Source: an uncultured Alphaproteobacteria bacterium (lineage in GTDB: Bacteria > Pseudomonadota > Alphaproteobacteria > RF32 > CAG-239). Taken from it: a stretch of 64,000 nt of DNA. The stretch lies in assembly GCA_934270475.1 (NCBI GenBank), contig CAKQPS010000004.1, positions 62,001 to 126,000 of the forward strand, in the 5' to 3' direction. A program made the position numbers and the translations under genes. Numbering within the stretch: the first letter of the stretch is position 1; each line of letters begins with the position of its first letter. Shown here one piece after another: positions 25,715-34,988 of the stretch. The notes beneath the pieces are model-generated. The model was not told the origin of the DNA, searched no databases, and worked only from the letters and a program-made list of their open reading frames with translations.

Positions 25715-25742
25715 AAAAAGACCCTCGCTTGAGAGTCTTTTT
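25715..25742 (-). terminator. Terminator of rpmJ
   Basis: AAAAAGAC (25715-25722) pairs with GTCTTTTT (25735-25742), with CTC/GAG inside. T-rich on both strands, so it may serve both the rightward and leftward transcripts. Confidence 0.7.
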
Positions 25743-25769
25743 AATTGTACATTTAATAATGACTAAGCA

Positions 25770-25895
25770 TTAACCCTGACGAGCTTTCAGCTTCGGGTTC
25801 TTTTTGTTAATCACATAAACGCGACCTTTACGGCGAACAACTTTACAATCCTTATCGCGTTCTTTTTTAGATTTTAACGAACTGAAACATTTCAT
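25770..25895 (-). CDS. rpmJ: Ribosomal protein L36 (bL36)
   Basis: 41 residues from ATG 25895 to TAA 25770-25772. The sequence MKCFSSLKSKKERDKDCKVV followed by RRKGRVYVINKKNPKLKARQ matches the 41-residue form of L36 found in alphaproteobacteria, which lacks the four zinc-binding cysteines of the classic form. It stands alone with its own terminator, as is usual for this form. Confidence 0.92.
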   Translation of the reverse strand: MKCFSSLKSKKERDKDCKVVRRKGRVYVINKKNPKLKARQG

Positions 25896-26050
25896 TTTTA
25901 TTATCCTTTACAAATCATTTTGAGCGCAAAATAAGCTATTTATCCGCAAATGTCAAGCATTCTTTTTATATATTTCCACAAAATTAAGATATATTTTATT
26001 TTTTATCCTATATTATAGCGCAAAAGCACAAAACATTTAGGACATCTGAA

Positions 26051-26605
26051 ATGAAAAAACTTTTGCTATTAACTTTTATATTTTGCCTTACCATCACTTC
26101 TGCACAGGCGGCTAAAACTCTGTCTTATTTAGAAGAAATGCAACAGCTGGGCGATGTTGCCGGTCAAGGTTTAGCCTGCCGCGCCCGCAAATATCAAAAA
26201 TACGAGCTTTTAGCCCGAGCTTTGCTGGTTACAAAATCGCCTAATGACAAATTACAGCAGCAAGCCATGCGCACCTATAATGAAGCCAAAATTGACGCGA
26301 TGAGCACCATTTTTGACAATGATTACGCTGGCTGCGACCAAATTGTCTATAGCTTCAACCGGCAAAAAATTTTCCAATCCACGCTGTATGCCGACGGAAA
26401 AATCAAACTCTATGACGGCACAATCCTAAAACCGCGCAAACTCTATGACGCGGCAAGTTTATACAAAAACGATCCTAAAGTTTATGATAAAGCTTTGGCA
26501 AGTTATAAAAAAGCACTTGCAAATGCGCAAAAAAACAGGCAGAATACCCCAAAATTAGAACTGCGCGATGCAAACTACAGCCGCTACGCCAACCAATTTA
26601 ATTAA
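26051..26605 (+). CDS. Exported protein of unknown function
   Basis: 184 residues with a signal peptide (LLLLTFIFCLTITSAQA, cleavage near residue 20). The mature protein is basic and helical and contains two cysteines (ACRARKY and AGCDQIV), which may pair. It lies 14 bp ahead of ettA, but no functional link is obvious. It is probably a lineage-specific periplasmic protein. Confidence 0.6.
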   Translation: MKKLLLLTFIFCLTITSAQAAKTLSYLEEMQQLGDVAGQGLACRARKYQKYELLARALLVTKSPNDKLQQQAMRTYNEAKIDAMSTIFDNDYAGCDQIVYSFNRQKIFQSTLYADGKIKLYDGTILKPRKLYDAASLYKNDPKVYDKALASYKKALANAQKNRQNTPKLELRDANYSRYANQFN

Positions 26606-26619
26606 AATAGGAGATAATA

Positions 26620-28299
26620 ATGGCATCATACCAATACATTTTTGTAATGCAAAACCTGACGAAAGTCTTGCCGGGAGGGAGAGAATTGTTCAAAAACATC
26701 ACGCTCTCATTTTTCCCTGGAGCTAAAATCGGGGTATTGGGTGTTAACGGCGCCGGAAAATCTACCCTTTTGAAAATTATGGCGGGAATAGATAAAGAAT
26801 ACAGCGGAGAAGCTTGGGCGGCAGACGGTGTAAAAATCGGCTATTTGGAACAAGAGCCACAGCTTGACCCTAGCAAAAACGTGATGCAAAACGTAATGGA
26901 CGGCTTGGGCGAAACTCAACAGCTTTTGCAGCGCTTTGAAGAAGTTTCTGCAAAATTTGCCGAGCCGATGACCGATGACGAAATGAATGCACTGATAGAA
27001 GAGCAAGCGGAATTGCAGGAAAAAATAGACGCCTGCAACGGCTGGGATATTGAACGCACCGTGCAAATTGCCATGGACGCTTTGCGCTGCCCACCGGCTG
27101 ATGCCGATGTAACCAAGCTTTCCGGCGGTGAAAAACGCCGCGTGGCGCTTTGCCGCCTGCTTTTGCAAAAGCCTGATTTATTGCTTTTAGACGAGCCGAC
27201 AAACCACTTAGACGCAGAATCCGTGGCTTGGCTTGAACACCACCTCAAAGACTATAATGGCACTGTGGTAATGGTAACCCACGACCGCTACTTCTTAGAC
27301 AACGTAACCGGCTGGATTTTGGAACTTGACCGCGGTCAGGGTATTCCGTACGAAGGCAACTACACCTCTTGGCTGGAGCAAAAAGAAAAACGTTTGGCGC
27401 AGGAAGCTCGTGAAGAAAACGCCCGCCAACGCACTTTGGCGCTGGAATTGGAGTGGATACACAAAAACCCGAAAGCCCGTCAGGCAAAATCTAAGGCGCG
27501 TATCAACGCCTATGACGAGCTGCTGTCGCAAGCCGGACGTGAAAAGCTCAGCACCGCTCATATCAATATTCCGATGACCGAACGCTTGGGCGACCTGGTA
27601 ATTGAAGCCAGCCACATCAGCAAAGCTTTCGGCGACAAAGTTTTGATAGACGACTTGTCTTTCAAAATTCCTAAGGGCGCCATTGTCGGCATTATCGGAC
27701 CCAACGGCGCCGGCAAAACCACCTTGTTTAAAATGATTACCGGACAAGAAAAGCCGGATTCTGGTGAGATTCGCATTGGCGATTCGGTTGACCTTGGCTA
27801 TGTAGACCAATCCCGCGACGAGCTGAATCCGGATAAAAATGTTTGGGAAGAAGTTTCCGACGGTTTGGATATGATTCAGCTGGGCAAAAATGAAGTATCT
27901 TCCCGCGCCTATGTCGGACAGTTTAACTTTAAAGGCTCTGACCAGCAAAAGAAAGTCGGACAGCTTTCCGGCGGCGAACGCAACCGTGTGCATTTGGCAA
28001 AAATGCTGCGTAAAGGCGCAAACGTAATTTTGCTTGACGAGCCTACCAACGATTTAGACGTTGATACTCTGCGCTCACTGGAAGAAGGCATAAACAACTA
28101 TCCAGGCTGTGTGCTGGTAACTTCTCACGACCGCTGGTTCCTAGACCGCTTGGCTACGCACATTTTGGCGTATGAAGACAACGGACATGTGGAATGGTTT
28201 GAGGGTAACTTTGAAGACTATGAAAAAGATAAAAAAGCCCGCTTAGGCGAAGACGCCTGCAATCCGCACCGCATTCGCTATAAAAAACTCGAACGCTGA
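26620..28299 (+). CDS. ettA: Energy-dependent translational throttle protein EttA
   Basis: 559 residues, close to the usual 555. This ABC-F ATPase binds the ribosomal E site and gates entry into elongation according to ATP/ADP. Two nucleotide-binding domains are complete: GVNGAGKSTLLK, LSGGEKRRVALCRLLL and LLLLDEPTNHLDAESVAWLE in the first; GPNGAGKTTLFK, LSGGERNRVHLA and VILLDEPTNDLDVDTLRSLE in the second. The linker between them carries the arginine- and lysine-rich P-site interaction motif (NPKARQAKSKARI). The start has a GGAG site. Confidence 0.95.
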   Translation: MASYQYIFVMQNLTKVLPGGRELFKNITLSFFPGAKIGVLGVNGAGKSTLLKIMAGIDKEYSGEAWAADGVKIGYLEQEPQLDPSKNVMQNVMDGLGETQQLLQRFEEVSAKFAEPMTDDEMNALIEEQAELQEKIDACNGWDIERTVQIAMDALRCPPADADVTKLSGGEKRRVALCRLLLQKPDLLLLDEPTNHLDAESVAWLEHHLKDYNGTVVMVTHDRYFLDNVTGWILELDRGQGIPYEGNYTSWLEQKEKRLAQEAREENARQRTLALELEWIHKNPKARQAKSKARINAYDELLSQAGREKLSTAHINIPMTERLGDLVIEASHISKAFGDKVLIDDLSFKIPKGAIVGIIGPNGAGKTTLFKMITGQEKPDSGEIRIGDSVDLGYVDQSRDELNPDKNVWEEVSDGLDMIQLGKNEVSSRAYVGQFNFKGSDQQKKVGQLSGGERNRVHLAKMLRKGANVILLDEPTNDLDVDTLRSLEEGINNYPGCVLVTSHDRWFLDRLATHILAYEDNGHVEWFEGNFEDYEKDKKARLGEDACNPHRIRYKKLER

Positions 28300-28304
28300 T
28301 TTTT

Positions 28305-28347
28305 ATAAGAGCCTGATATATTTCTCATATCCGGCTCTTATTTTTTT
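28305..28347 (+). terminator. Terminator of ettA
   Basis: ATAAGAGCC (28305-28313) pairs with GGCTCTTAT (28333-28341), followed by a run of T. Confidence 0.85.
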
Positions 28348-28405
28348 ATTGGAATACTCTATCGCCGTTTTGTTATAGTTTTTAAGCATTTCTCTAAAAA
28401 TACAA

Positions 28406-28481
28406 GAAACGCCAAAGTTAGGAGCAATGGCGTTTCCGGAGAAAAACTGCCAATTATAATACAATGAGAGTAATGGCAGTT
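28406..28481. repeat. Two adjacent similar hairpins
   Basis: GAAACGCCA/TGGCGTTTC (28406-28414 with 28428-28436) and AACTGCCA/TGGCAGTT (28445-28452 with 28474-28481) lie side by side in the gap between ettA and the broken pilin gene. They may be a decayed repeat or part of an RNA. Nothing else was recognised in 28,348-28,550. Confidence 0.35.
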
Positions 28482-28550
28482 CTTTGGAATTTGCGGGCGG
28501 TTATCGGATATCACTCAAACCGTCACGCTCTTCCAAACTCAATAATATTT

Positions 28551-29118
28551 TCAAGAAATAGAACATGTGTTACCAGCTGAACAAAAGCAAGCTGTAGCAG
28601 TAGCAGCGGCAGCCACAGGCATAGGAACAGTATTTTGAGCTACATATTTTGAACCATCGGTTGCATCACCCTTATTTTTTCCTGTTGCTGCCGGCATAGC
28701 AATACCATTAACAGCCTTTGAGTTTTCACCAATCATAACACCGCCTAACGATGATTTTCCTGATAATGATAAATGCTTTACCGTCATTAGCTATAGTACT
28801 ATCACTTTGCGATACAAAAACAGCACCATTAAAGGCATTTATCAACTTAGACGTACCTTGCACTAATTCATCAGGAATTATTCCCATAGAAATAGCATGT
28901 TCATTGTCTAAGTCTTCATAAGTTCTTTACTGCGCATAAAGAGTTTTAATGTTGGCAACAATCATAGAAACGTTGTCGGCAACCTTGTTGGTCTTAAACT
29001 TGTTCATGGCTTTTGAGTAACCTGCAATACCACCAACGGACAATACACCGATAATAGCCAATACACCCAACATTTCAATCATTGAACGACCAGTTTCATT
29101 TGTTTTAAGAGTATTCAT
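28551..29118 (-). pseudogene. Broken type IV-pilin-like gene
   Basis: The frame starts at ATG 29118 with a GGAGG site and encodes a prepilin start (GRSMIEMLGVLAIIGVLSVG, Glu at +5 after the Gly). It runs 63 codons to TAA at 28927. Reading through the stop continues with family-like sequence (RTYEDLDNEHAISMGIIPDE) for about 55 residues. A frameshift near 28,760 is then needed to join the C-terminal part (ENSKAVNGIAMPAATG and a cysteine-containing end). One nonsense change (probably CAA to TAA) and one frameshift thus separate it from an intact pilin of about 190 residues. Two intact relatives lie at 59.8-60.9 kb. Confidence 0.65.
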
Positions 29119-29182
29119 TTTTCCTCCTTTAGCCTAAATCAGTAATATTTCCAAGTGATTGAGCAGGTGTTGACTAACTTGC

Positions 29183-29540
29183 GAAACCTCGGATAGCGTG
29201 CGTAGATGCGACGGAATTTTTAAGCGACGTGCAAAAACTAAAACCAAAGCAGAACACTCTACCAAGCAATGCGGATAATGGTACAGATAAAGGCAACTCT
29301 AGTTCTGAAGAAAATCATAGTGTACATAGAGGTACATGAATTTTCTGAATGAACGTAAGTTGCCTTTAGATGTGCTGTTAGACGCGTTGCGCTAACTTTC
29401 AGAAACTCGGATAATAAGCTTAATACGCAGCAAGACTTTTTCGCGGTGTACAAAAAAGTACATAATGGACTTGTAGAAACTCGGATAGCGTGTGTAGATG
29501 CGACGGAATTTTTAAGCGACGTGTACACAATAGTACACGA
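29183..29540. repeat. Composite hairpin repeat block, locus A
   Basis: A direct repeat of about 48 bases containing TAGATGCGACGGAATTTTTA occurs at 29183-29231 and 29476-29523. Three palindromes of the form GTGTAC-N6-GTACAT/C lie at 29320-29337, 29446-29463 and 29521-29538. The first is set inside a long hairpin (AAAGGCAACT...AGTTGCCTTT). The same arrangement recurs at 47.6 kb. The block fills the space between fabH's 3' end and the broken pilin gene. A minus-strand frame at 29259-29546 is judged not to be a gene. Confidence 0.65.
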
Positions 29541-29586
29541 GCGCAAAAATCCCTAGCAGATACCAGCTAGCCGAGTTTCAAAAACT

Positions 29587-30564
29587 CTATAGACGGACGA
29601 CAGCCCCACCCCAGGTAAATCCCGCTCCCATGGCGGTTAAAACGATTAAGTCGCCTTTTTTCAAACGACCGGAAATATGATTTTCTGACAAAGCCAACGG
29701 AATAGAGGCTGCAGAGGTGTTGCCATGGTGGTCAAGTGATACAATCACTTTTTCTGACGGAATGCCCAAACGTTCGCCCACACTGTCTACAATACGGATA
29801 TTCGCTTGATGCGGAATCAGCCAGTTTATTTCATCTTTATTCACACCGGCGTTTTTCATTGCTGTTTCAGCAGCTTCAGACAAACAAACTACGGCATGCT
29901 TGAAAACTTCTTTGCCATTCATGGTCACAAAACCGCTGGACTGAGTGGTAGAAGGACCGCCGTTGGTCTTTAAGCTGTCATATTGACTGCCGTCAGAATA
30001 AATGCAAGTGCTTAATACACCGGTATCTGCGCTTGTGCCATTGCCTTCTTTAGCACGCAAAACAACCGCACCGGCACCGTCACCAAACAAAACGCAGGTG
30101 TTACGGTCTGTCCAATCCACAATTTTAGACAAGCATTCCGCTCCGGCAACCACCGCAGTTTTAACTTGTCCCAAACGAATCATATTATCAGCCAAAGTCA
30201 AAGCATATACAAAGCCGGAACAAGCCGCCGAAATATCAAAAGCAGGCACACCAGCGCGAAAGCCCAAATTTGCCGCAATTTTTGTTGCTGTTGATGGAGT
30301 CGTATTATCCGGAGTAATTGATGCTAAAATCAACAAATCAACATCAGAAGGCTGCAATCCGGCGTCTTTAATAGCATTTGCCACCGCGTTTCCGGCAATA
30401 ACAGATGTTGTTTCATCTTCAACAATATGACGGCTGACAATACCAGTACGGGTTCTAATCCATTCGTCGTTGGTTTCCACCATTTTTGACAAGTCATCAT
30501 TAGTCAGAACCTTGTTTGGAAGGTAATGACCAAAACCAATCATCTCACTTCTAATAAGCATCAT
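29587..30564 (-). CDS. fabH: 3-oxoacyl-ACP synthase III FabH
   Basis: 325 residues. It condenses acetyl-CoA with malonyl-ACP to start fatty acid synthesis. The catalytic Cys-His-Asn triad is visible in DISAACSGFVYAL, WLIPHQANIRI and LDHHGNTSAASIP. Its start overlaps the end of plsX by 14 bp; an ATG at 30543 preceded by a GTGAG stretch would also fit, but family members begin near the chosen site. It is the last gene of the yceD-rpmF-plsX-fabH run. Confidence 0.95.
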   Translation of the reverse strand: MMLIRSEMIGFGHYLPNKVLTNDDLSKMVETNDEWIRTRTGIVSRHIVEDETTSVIAGNAVANAIKDAGLQPSDVDLLILASITPDNTTPSTATKIAANLGFRAGVPAFDISAACSGFVYALTLADNMIRLGQVKTAVVAGAECLSKIVDWTDRNTCVLFGDGAGAVVLRAKEGNGTSADTGVLSTCIYSDGSQYDSLKTNGGPSTTQSSGFVTMNGKEVFKHAVVCLSEAAETAMKNAGVNKDEINWLIPHQANIRIVDSVGERLGIPSEKVIVSLDHHGNTSAASIPLALSENHISGRLKKGDLIVLTAMGAGFTWGGAVVRL

Positions 30565-31615
30565 ATAAAATATCCTGAGAAAGTTCGTCTAAGTCAACAT
30601 TTTCGACTTCATCACGAATTGTTTGCACAAAGTTTTGGCGCACCAATTTTGCTGCATTATCAATAGCATAAGAATAGCCTATTGCATCTGTGCCGCCATG
30701 GCTTTTCACAGACAAGCCGTTTAAGCCGACAAACATTGCACCGTTATACTTGCGCGGGTCCATAGTTTTTTTAAGTTTCCAAACAACCGGCAGCAAAAAC
30801 GGCAGTCCAATCTTTGCCCACAAGGAATCCTTGATAGCCCCTTTGAGCAGGCGGGTAACCAGTTTTGCCGTTCCTTCCATTGTTTTCAAAGCAATATTAC
30901 CTGTAAAGCCGTCAGAAACAATGACATCAGCATAGCCTTCGCCGATTTGGTGCGGTTCAATGTAACCGATAAAATTCAAATCCAAGTGTGCGCTTTTAAT
31001 CATTTTAGCCGCCTGATGGATTTCTTCTTTACCCTTCATTTCCTCGGCTCCGATATTCAATAAGGCGATTCGCGGACGGGCAACGCCCAAGGTGTGGCGG
31101 GCTAAAATATTGCCGATAATGGCAAATTCTGCCAAGTTGATGGCACTGCATTCCGTATTTGCGCCCAAATCAAGCATAACACAACGACCCGAGCGATGAG
31201 GAATTGCCGTGCAGATAGCCGGACGGTGAATCCGCTGGATAGTTTTCAAAATCATTTTTGAAATTGCCATCAGCGCACCTGTATTGCCGGCAGATATAAC
31301 TGCACTAGCTTCACCGCGGCGCACCGCATCAATAGCCATATACATACTGGTATTTTTATTGCGGATAACTTGAGAAGGTTTGTCCTCATTGCGCACACGC
31401 TCGTTGGTGTGAATAACTTTACAAAAATCTCGCAGCTGCGGAAACTTTTTGATGTCTTCTTCAATTTGCATCTCATCGCCGAACAACAGAAATTTAATAT
31501 CCGGATTGTTTTTATGAGCGATTGCGATGCCCTCTACTACGACATGAGGGGAATTGTCTCCCCCCATTGCGTCTATAGATATGACCAGATTATTTTCAGA
31601 CAAAACCTGCTCCAT
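30551..31615 (-). CDS. plsX: Phosphate acyltransferase PlsX
   Basis: 354 residues. It converts acyl-ACP to acyl-phosphate for phospholipid synthesis. The N-terminal VISIDAMGGDNSPHVVVEG is the family signature, and SAGNTGALMAI and NIGAEEMKGKE are further conserved blocks. The gene sits between rpmF (16 bp) and fabH (overlap), the order conserved in many proteobacteria and coupling membrane lipid to ribosome synthesis. Confidence 0.95.
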   Translation of the reverse strand: MEQVLSENNLVISIDAMGGDNSPHVVVEGIAIAHKNNPDIKFLLFGDEMQIEEDIKKFPQLRDFCKVIHTNERVRNEDKPSQVIRNKNTSMYMAIDAVRRGEASAVISAGNTGALMAISKMILKTIQRIHRPAICTAIPHRSGRCVMLDLGANTECSAINLAEFAIIGNILARHTLGVARPRIALLNIGAEEMKGKEEIHQAAKMIKSAHLDLNFIGYIEPHQIGEGYADVIVSDGFTGNIALKTMEGTAKLVTRLLKGAIKDSLWAKIGLPFLLPVVWKLKKTMDPRKYNGAMFVGLNGLSVKSHGGTDAIGYSYAIDNAAKLVRQNFVQTIRDEVENVDLDELSQDILYDAY

Positions 31616-31631
31616 ATTTTAGATTATAAAA

Positions 31632-31817
31632 TTATTTTGCTTCTTTGTGAGCAACAACTTCCTTACCATCATACTGACCGCATTTAGGGCAAACATTATG
31701 AGGTCTTTTCAATTCGCCGCAGTTCGGGCATTCTTGATAAGCATTAGAAGTCAACGCATCATGAGAACGGCGCATATCGCGACGTGATTTTGATACTTTT
31801 TTCTTAGGTGTAGCCAT
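31632..31817 (-). CDS. rpmF: Ribosomal protein L32 (bL32)
   Basis: 61 residues. The basic N-terminus TPKKKVSKSRRDMRRSHDAL is typical, and four cysteines (CPNCGELKRPHNVCPKCGQY) form a zinc ribbon. It is followed by plsX. A 167-bp AT-rich gap separates it from yceD; a possible promoter there is not clear enough to annotate. Confidence 0.95.
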   Translation of the reverse strand: MATPKKKVSKSRRDMRRSHDALTSNAYQECPNCGELKRPHNVCPKCGQYDGKEVVAHKEAK

Positions 31818-31984
31818 TTTCTTATCTCTTTATTCAATTATTTAAAACATTTACACATTAACATTCGGGTTTTTATTTAGCACAGCTTTATCAAAAAAGC
31901 AAGCAAAAATAAACGCCGCAAACGATTAAGACTGTTTGTATATAAATTTTTCTTATTTTGCAAGCACTTTTTATATTTTCTTAA

Positions 31985-32503
31985 TTATTTTTTAAGTTTA
32001 GCCAGCACAGCAAACGGATTTTCTTTTTTTGGCTCTTCAATATCGCAATACAGCGAACCGTCAAAAACCTCGCCTTCAGCCCGCGGATAATCTTCCAAAT
32101 TCAAAGCCACCTGCTCTATTGCGATGTCTGCCAAATTTATGCAGCCGTTTTCAATAATATCCGGCACCTCGTCTTCAATGTTGCATTCCAGTTCTTTAAT
32201 ATCATTATAAGTAGCGCGGGTGTCAAAATTCAGTTCAAACGGAATTTCATAGTCCTTAATAAAATTATTGAGGGTAATCACGCTTTTCAGCTCTATTTTA
32301 GCAAATACCTTACCCCAAACCCGCAGATTATTAGTGCGGTTGTTGAGTTTTAACAAAATTTCCGCCTCAAATTTATGCACTTTTTCAACCTGCAGAACCT
32401 GAGTAATATCTTCAAGCTCTTCAGCGTCGGCTTTTAATTCATATTTGTAGTCAGATTGTTTTAAATCCTCAATTTTAATCGGATATGAAAAATTTTTTTG
32501 CAT
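31985..32503 (-). CDS. yceD: DUF177 protein YceD
   Basis: 172 residues of the YceD/DUF177 family, recognised by its position before rpmF and by the acidic segment CNIEDEVPDIIENGCINLAD followed by EQVALNLEDYPRAEGE, which matches the family's C-terminal core. Homologues are linked to 23S rRNA metabolism, including in plants. The gene is divergent from bamE, as in many alphaproteobacteria. Confidence 0.85.
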   Translation of the reverse strand: MQKNFSYPIKIEDLKQSDYKYELKADAEELEDITQVLQVEKVHKFEAEILLKLNNRTNNLRVWGKVFAKIELKSVITLNNFIKDYEIPFELNFDTRATYNDIKELECNIEDEVPDIIENGCINLADIAIEQVALNLEDYPRAEGEVFDGSLYCDIEEPKKENPFAVLAKLKK

Positions 32504-32558
32504 TCTAAAATCCTTGTGTTATATATAACGTAATGTAAAAATATAAGGATTAGTAAAT

Positions 32559-33014
32559 ATGTCAATACGCAAAATACTTTTTATTTCTATGCTGTTTCTC
32601 ACCTCAGCTTGTTCCAGCGACTTGTTTTTGGTGCACAACGGCAATATGCCGGCACAGGAAAAAATTGATGAAATCCGCCTCGGACAAAGCAAGCAAGATG
32701 TTATGAACATTTTAGGCGCGCCGAGCCTGACAACCGGATTAAGCGACGACCACTGGATTTATATGGCATCAACCACCAAAAAAGTTGCGTTTTTCCGTCC
32801 GGAAGAGCTGGAGCGTAAAGTATTGGCGATAAGTTTTGACAACAACAAAATCAGCAAAATAGAAAGACTAAACCTTGCCGACGGCAACAAGCTGCCGATA
32901 GACACAGACACTACGCAAACCACTGAACAAGAGCAAGGATTCTTCCGCAAATATTTCGGCGGTGTAGGAACCTATATGCCGTTTGGCGGTACAAACTCCG
33001 GCAAGGAACTCTAA
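32559..33014 (+). CDS. bamE: Outer-membrane assembly lipoprotein BamE
   Basis: 151 residues with a lipoprotein signal (MLFLTSACSSD; Cys18). The SmpA/OmlA core is visible: KIDEIRLGQSKQDVMNILGA, then HWIYMASTTKK and VLAISFDNNKISKIERL. BamE is an outer-membrane subunit of the BAM complex that inserts beta-barrel proteins. The C-terminal glycine-rich tail (KYFGGVGTYMPFGG) is common in alphaproteobacterial members. The following ftsK-like gene starts one base after its stop. Confidence 0.9.
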   Translation: MSIRKILFISMLFLTSACSSDLFLVHNGNMPAQEKIDEIRLGQSKQDVMNILGAPSLTTGLSDDHWIYMASTTKKVAFFRPEELERKVLAISFDNNKISKIERLNLADGNKLPIDTDTTQTTEQEQGFFRKYFGGVGTYMPFGGTNSGKEL

Positions 33015-33015
33015 A

Positions 33016-34305
33016 ATGATAGAAAATCTGCCTGTCAAATTAAATAGGATTTTAGCAAACTATGGAATTATGGGCGGTTCTATCGGCAAAACCGTTGACG
33101 GACCTTTAGTAACCGAAGTTGAATATAAATTGCCGGAAGGCACCTCTTTCAGCCGCATTCAAAAATTTGAACGCGATATCGGACGTGAACTGGGTGTAAC
33201 CGGCGTGCGTATTTCCGAAATTCCTAACTCGGTCTATATTCAAATTGAAGTGCCGCAAGCTGAACCGCAATCTGTACCGTTTGCCCCGATTTTATATTCA
33301 GCCGAATTTTTGAAAGCAAACTACGCGCTGCCGATTTGCCTCGGCGTTAATATGCGCGGCGAAACGGTGATGAAAGACTTGTCTAAAATGCCGCACTTGC
33401 TGGTTGCCGGCACTACCGGCTCGGGCAAATCAGTAGGCTTAAACAGTTTCATTATCTCGTTGATTAGCAAAAAAAAGCCGGAAGAGCTAAAACTTGTTTT
33501 GATTGACCCGAAACGCATTGAGTTCAGCATTTACAATAACCAAAAATATATGCTGCGTCCTGTTATTACGGATATGAACATTGCCAGCATTTGTTTGAGC
33601 CAGCTGGTAGAAGAAATGAACAACCGCTATACCTTGTTTGAACAGCAGACTGCTCGCAATATTGCGGAATATAACGCCAAAACCGACACTAAATTGCCAT
33701 ACATTGTTTGCGTGATTGATGAATTTGCCGACCTGATAATGTTTGACAAGACAGTAGAAAAACAAGTGCAGATTTTGGCACAGAAATCCCGCGCCGCCGG
33801 CATTCACCTGATTATAGCGACACAGCGCCCGTCTGTTGACGTTATCACCGGCAGCCTAAAAGCCAACCTACCTACTCGTTTGTCCTATAAAGTGGCATCT
33901 CCAGCCGATTCTATGACAATCTTAAACACTACCGGCGCTGAAACCTTAATTGGTCGCGGCGATTCTCTGTTTTTGGAAGAAAACGGCACTTTAACCCGCG
34001 TTTTAGGTGCTTTTATTTCGGATTCTGACATTGAAAACGCTCTTGCGCCGTACCGCTGTCAAATGCCGAAACAAACTACAGCCTACGAACTGGAACAAGC
34101 TAAATCTGCCGAGCAAAAAGAAGAAAAGAAAAAAGCTGCTACAGAGAAAAAATCCGGCGGATTTTTTGTTTGGATTTGCGATATGTGGAATCGCTTAGGC
34201 GTCCGCAACCAAACTAAAATTATCAAGGCTGCTTTTTCATTGCTGTTTGGCGTGATGGGAGTAAAAAGCACCAGTACACGGTCAACGCCCCGCCGGCGCC
34301 GCTGA
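33016..34305 (+). CDS. Short FtsK/SpoIIIE-type DNA motor
   Basis: 429 residues from ATG 33016. It contains the alpha domain (VDGPLVTEVEYKLPEGTSF and following) and the RecA-like motor: Walker A LLVAGTTGSGKSVGLN, Walker B VCVIDEFADLI, and IIATQRPSVDVITG. It lacks the N-terminal membrane segments and the C-terminal gamma domain of FtsK. Instead it ends in a charged linker, a hydrophobic stretch (AAFSLLFGVMGV) and an arginine-rich tail. It may be an accessory motor; a full ftsK elsewhere is expected. Confidence 0.85.
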   Translation: MIENLPVKLNRILANYGIMGGSIGKTVDGPLVTEVEYKLPEGTSFSRIQKFERDIGRELGVTGVRISEIPNSVYIQIEVPQAEPQSVPFAPILYSAEFLKANYALPICLGVNMRGETVMKDLSKMPHLLVAGTTGSGKSVGLNSFIISLISKKKPEELKLVLIDPKRIEFSIYNNQKYMLRPVITDMNIASICLSQLVEEMNNRYTLFEQQTARNIAEYNAKTDTKLPYIVCVIDEFADLIMFDKTVEKQVQILAQKSRAAGIHLIIATQRPSVDVITGSLKANLPTRLSYKVASPADSMTILNTTGAETLIGRGDSLFLEENGTLTRVLGAFISDSDIENALAPYRCQMPKQTTAYELEQAKSAEQKEEKKKAATEKKSGGFFVWICDMWNRLGVRNQTKIIKAAFSLLFGVMGVKSTSTRSTPRRRR

Positions 34306-34307
34306 TT

Positions 34308-34913
34308 TCAGCAGTGTCCTGTCACATTTACAAACCTATCCAAAGGAATATTGGCTTCGTCTAATGCACGCTGCCATTTTTCCTCGTCCGGTGTGCGGAA
34401 TAATATATCCTTATCCGCATTCACTACCAGCCAGTCATTGTCATAAATTTCGGCTTCCAGCTGCCGTGGCTGCCAAAAAGAATAGCCCAGCGCCACCAGT
34501 TTTTCTTTTGGTCCGTGACCAAAGGCAATATCCGAGATAATTTCTGAAGTGGAAGAAACAGCCAGCCCGTCGGCAACAGATACGGTGCCGTCGCGCATAT
34601 AGTCTGTGGTGTGCAGCACCATGCCGCGCACTTGTTCCAGCGGACCGCCGGTATAAAGATTTATTTCATTCAGTTTTTCATAATTTTTCACCGGCAGCTG
34701 AAAAGTCAAATCCGAAAAAGTAAATTTATCCATACGCTTATTGATAATCAGTCCCATGGCGCCGTTGCTGCTGTGCGAGCACACATAAACCACCGAGCGG
34801 GCAAAACAGTCGCTGCCGTCCAAATCCGGCATAGCCACCAAAAATTTGCCCGTAAGCGCATATCTGTTATCAAAACTGCTTGTAATTTCTTCCGTCATCA
34901 CTATATCTGCCAA
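34308..34913 (-). CDS. YqgE/AlgH family protein
   Basis: 201 residues of the DUF179 family. Conserved blocks are FLVAMPDLDGSDCFARSVVY, then SSNGAMGLIINKRM, the ITGGPV-like YTGGPLEQVRG, and ALGYSFWQPRQLEAEI. AlgH was named for alginate regulation in Pseudomonas, but its biochemical role is not established. It is convergent with the ftsK-like gene, with only two bases between the stop codons and no terminator. Confidence 0.88.
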   Translation of the reverse strand: MADIVMTEEITSSFDNRYALTGKFLVAMPDLDGSDCFARSVVYVCSHSSNGAMGLIINKRMDKFTFSDLTFQLPVKNYEKLNEINLYTGGPLEQVRGMVLHTTDYMRDGTVSVADGLAVSSTSEIISDIAFGHGPKEKLVALGYSFWQPRQLEAEIYDNDWLVVNADKDILFRTPDEEKWQRALDEANIPLDRFVNVTGHC

Positions 34914-34988
34914 AATTATATTGTTTATTTACTTTTTTAGTTTATCATAAAATTTGAAAATTTAAACCATTAAATTAAGTCGTCTGTC

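Noticed and set aside
28927..28929. Stop codon recoding in the broken pilin gene
   Set aside because: A separate frameshift is also needed downstream and other genes use TAA as a normal stop, so simple inactivation or an error is more likely.
29183..29540. CRISPR array
   Set aside because: Repeats are few, unevenly spaced and palindromic, with no regular spacers and no cas genes.
29259..29546. Minus-strand ORF of 95 codons in the hairpin block
   Set aside because: It crosses the palindromic repeats and has no start signal or family resemblance.
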